A stretch of 7,985 nucleotides of DNA from Spirochaetaceae bacterium (GTDB lineage: Bacteria > Spirochaetota > Spirochaetia > SZUA-6 > Bin103): contig JAPOQV010000477.1 of the NCBI GenBank assembly GCA_026710565.1, forward strand, positions 1 through 7,985, in the 5' to 3' direction. The notes under the pieces are model-generated. The model was not told the DNA's origin and ran no database searches. It saw only the letters and a list, made by a program, of their open reading frames with translations. The translations under genes were made by a program, and so were the position numbers. Positions 6,422 through 7,985 of this stretch are shown in pieces (within the stretch, counting starts at the first letter, position 1; each line of letters begins with the position of its first letter).

Positions 6422-7240
6422 TCAGACCAGGCCGGCGGAGCAGCGCCGGCAGAACCGGGCGTCGGGATCGCTCTCGGAGGTGCCGCACTCGGGGCAGGCC
6501 CGCTTCTGGTGGCGGCTCAGCGCCAGCGAGATCTCCATGCTTACCAGCCCGGTGGGGACGGCGATCAGCCCGTAGCCCAGGATCATGATGGCCGCGGCCA
6601 GCGCCTGGCCCAGCGGGGTCATGGGCGACAGGTCGCCGTAGCCGACCGTGGTCAGCGTGACGATGGCCCAGTACACGGACTGCGGGATGCTCGTGAACCC
6701 GCTGGCCTCGCCTTCGATCAGGTAGATCAGCGACCCGACCACGATCACGATCGACAGCACCGCGAACAGGAACACCGCGATCTTGCGCCCGCTGGCCTTC
6801 AGGGCGGCCACGATCATCTCGGCCTCCGCCACGTACTTGACCAGCTTGAGCACGCGGAACACGCGCAGCACCCGCAGCACGCGGACCACCAGCAGGAACT
6901 GCCCGCCGGGCAGCAGGATGCTCAGGTAGGTCGGCGCCAGAGCCAGCAGGTCGATGACCCCGAAGAAGCTGCGGGCGTAGCGCAGCCGGCGGGGAGTCGA
7001 GTAGAGGCGCAGCACGTACTCGATCGTGAACAGGATGGTGAACACCCATTCGGCGGCCGACAGCGCTCGGCCGGCCGCGGCGCGGATCGTGGGCACGCTG
7101 TCCAGCATGACCGCCACGACGCTGCCGACGATGGCCAGGATGAGCAGGATGTCGAAGCCCCTGCCGGCCGCCGTGTCCGACTCGAAGATGATGCGGTAGA
7201 TGCGCTCCTGCGTGCGGCTTCGGGCCCGTTCGGCAGTCAT
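6422..7240 (-). CDS. Six-helix voltage-gated-type potassium channel with C-terminal zinc ribbon
   Basis: This 272-residue inner-membrane protein has hydrophobic segments fitting S1 (31-47), S2 (64-80), S3 (92-107), S5 (153-175) and S6 (209-236). The S4 helix (115-136) has basic residues every third position: R120, R123, R126, R129, K132 and K135. The pore loop ends in TTVGYGD (197-203), the K+ selectivity filter. S4 implies voltage sensing, but function in bacteria of this group is undetermined. After S6 there is no cyclic-nucleotide or RCK domain. Instead a short tail has C249-P-E-C252 and C264-R-R-C267, a zinc-ribbon pattern. The ATG overlaps the stop of the XdhC gene by four bases (ATGA), so translation is coupled. 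No reason for pairing a K+ channel with XdhC and a CoA transferase is evident. Confidence 0.93.
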   Translation of the reverse strand: MTAERARSRTQERIYRIIFESDTAAGRGFDILLILAIVGSVVAVMLDSVPTIRAAAGRALSAAEWVFTILFTIEYVLRLYSTPRRLRYARSFFGVIDLLALAPTYLSILLPGGQFLLVVRVLRVLRVFRVLKLVKYVAEAEMIVAALKASGRKIAVFLFAVLSIVIVVGSLIYLIEGEASGFTSIPQSVYWAIVTLTTVGYGDLSPMTPLGQALAAAIMILGYGLIAVPTGLVSMEISLALSRHQKRACPECGTSESDPDARFCRRCSAGLV

Positions 7241-7980
7241 CGCGGCCCGCGCGCCATGCGCTTGGTTTCGATCACCTGCGCCATGATGGCAAGCGCGATC
7301 TCATCCGGCGACACGGCGCCGATCGCGAGTCCCGCGGGGCCTCTGACGCGGTCGATCGTCCGTTCGTCGAAGCCGGCCTCCCGGAGGCGCGCGCGCCGGC
7401 GTGCGTGCGTGCGTGAGCTGCCCAGCGCGCCGATGTAGACGGCGGGGCTCGGCAGCAGGTGGCGCAGAGCCGCGTCGTCGATCTTGGGGTCGTGGGTGAG
7501 GAGCACCGCGTAGGTGCCGTCCGTGGCGGGCCGATCAGCGAGCACGTGGTCCGGCCACTCGGCCAACAGCTCGTCCGGCTCCACGGCGAAGCGCTCGCTC
7601 GTGGCGAACACCCGCCGCGGGTCGATCACCACGGTGCGGAAGCCAAGCTCGCGCGCGAAGGCGACCAGGTGCACGGCGATGTGGCCCGCGCCGACGATCA
7701 GCAGCTCTTCGGGCCGTGGAAGCAGGTGCACAAAAGTATCCGCCCCGTCCATTTCGAGCAGCGCGCTCTCCCGCTCGGCGGCAGCGAACTCGCAGGCGGC
7801 GGCAACGGTGTCCGCCCCGAAGGCGTGGCCGCGGCCGGATGTACGCACGCGCCGCTCGGCGAGGTCGATCAGCGCCTGTGACGCGCCCCCGCCGTTCAGC
7901 CGGGTGAGCAGGACCGCCGGCCGCTGCCGTTGCAGGCCCTCCAGGAGCGCTGCCCGCAGCTCCCGCCCACGCTCCGTCAC
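7237..7980 (-). CDS. XdhC/CoxI family molybdoenzyme maturation factor
   Basis: This 247-residue protein belongs to the XdhC/CoxI family. Members bind Mo cofactor and help its sulfuration and insertion into xanthine dehydrogenase- or CO dehydrogenase-type enzymes. The C-terminal Rossmann-like domain is clear: LLIVGAGHIA (93-102), VVIDPR (117-122), LTHDPKIDD (161-169), YIGALGSSRTHARR (182-195) and RGPAGLAIGAVSPDEIALAI (213-232). The N-terminal domain (1-80) is weakly conserved, and the usual GS(S/A)PRPxG and GGCxE motifs are not recognisable. Translation is given from GTG at 7980, only five bases from the edge, with no in-frame stop before the edge, so the true start could lie outside. Its likely client is the Mo subunit at 518-2722, although that gene is in a different transcription unit. 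The 3' end overlaps the channel gene by four bases. Confidence 0.9.
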   Translation of the reverse strand: MTERGRELRAALLEGLQRQRPAVLLTRLNGGGASQALIDLAERRVRTSGRGHAFGADTVAAACEFAAAERESALLEMDGADTFVHLLPRPEELLIVGAGHIAVHLVAFARELGFRTVVIDPRRVFATSERFAVEPDELLAEWPDHVLADRPATDGTYAVLLTHDPKIDDAALRHLLPSPAVYIGALGSSRTHARRRARLREAGFDERTIDRVRGPAGLAIGAVSPDEIALAIMAQVIETKRMARGPR

Positions 7981-7985
7981 GTATA

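Noticed and set aside
6408..7049. N-terminal extension of the CoA transferase into the channel gene
   Set aside because: It has no similarity to the family and lies out of phase over the channel coding sequence. The family signature starts eight residues after the ATG at 6407.
7387..7415. GC alternation followed by about four copies of GCGT inside the XdhC gene, a possible phase-variable repeat
   Set aside because: It encodes the conserved SSRTHARRRARL segment of the family, and four copies of a tetramer is too few to argue for slippage.
1..7985. Defence system, prophage, transposon, CRISPR array or RNA gene
   Set aside because: No nuclease, helicase, integrase, transposase, repeat array or tRNA-like structure could be recognised on either strand.

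Overview
The window is very GC-rich and tightly packed bacterial chromosomal DNA. Seven well-supported genes, one partial gene and one very short gene fill almost all of it. The longest gaps are only 39, 25, 14 and 12 bases. No rRNA, tRNA, CRISPR array, insertion sequence, phage gene or integrase was seen. The organism cannot be named from this sequence. GC content, coupled gene overlaps and the enzyme families (molybdenum hydroxylase, Gfo/Idh/MocA oxidoreductases, CaiB/BaiF CoA transferase) fit a metabolically versatile high-GC lineage such as Chloroflexota, Actinomycetota or uncultured relatives. That is an inference.

Layout. (1) At the left edge, on the plus strand, is the last part of a membrane protein, then a DUF1761-type small membrane protein (121-537) with a clear Shine-Dalgarno site. 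(2) On the minus strand, a two-gene unit reads leftward from 2880. It holds a 53-residue gene that looks like the first third of a Nudix hydrolase, joined by an ATGA overlap to a 734-residue molybdenum-cofactor-binding subunit of the xanthine dehydrogenase family (518-2722). The stop end of the latter overlaps the DUF1761 gene by 20 bases. (3) Diverging from this unit across only 39 bases, two Gfo/Idh/MocA oxidoreductase genes run rightward (2920-4008 and 4008-5171) and share one base. The first has a TATACT box exactly 7 bases before its ATG, the signature of a leaderless transcript. (4) Converging on them, three minus-strand genes run leftward from the right edge: an XdhC/CoxI-type molybdoenzyme maturation factor (7237-7980), a six-helix potassium channel with a zinc-ribbon tail (6422-7240) and a CaiB/BaiF type III CoA transferase (5184-6407).

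How they may work together. The Mo-binding subunit and XdhC belong to one functional theme: XdhC-family proteins help insert sulfurated Mo cofactor into such enzymes. The [2Fe-2S] and FAD subunits are absent from the window. In the Mo subunit the catalytic Glu and the cofactor-contacting Gln are present, but the residues that bind purines in bovine xanthine oxidoreductase are replaced, so its substrate is probably not xanthine. With two sugar/polyol-type NAD(P) oxidoreductases and a CoA transferase nearby, a catabolic neighbourhood for some organic compound is plausible, but no single pathway can be read from it. No defence system or clearly new multi-gene system is visible. The most unusual points are the truncated Nudix-like gene, the leaderless divergent promoter, the non-purine active site, the oxidoreductase pair lacking the usual catalytic Asp, and the zinc-ribbon channel embedded in a molybdoenzyme/CoA-transferase operon.
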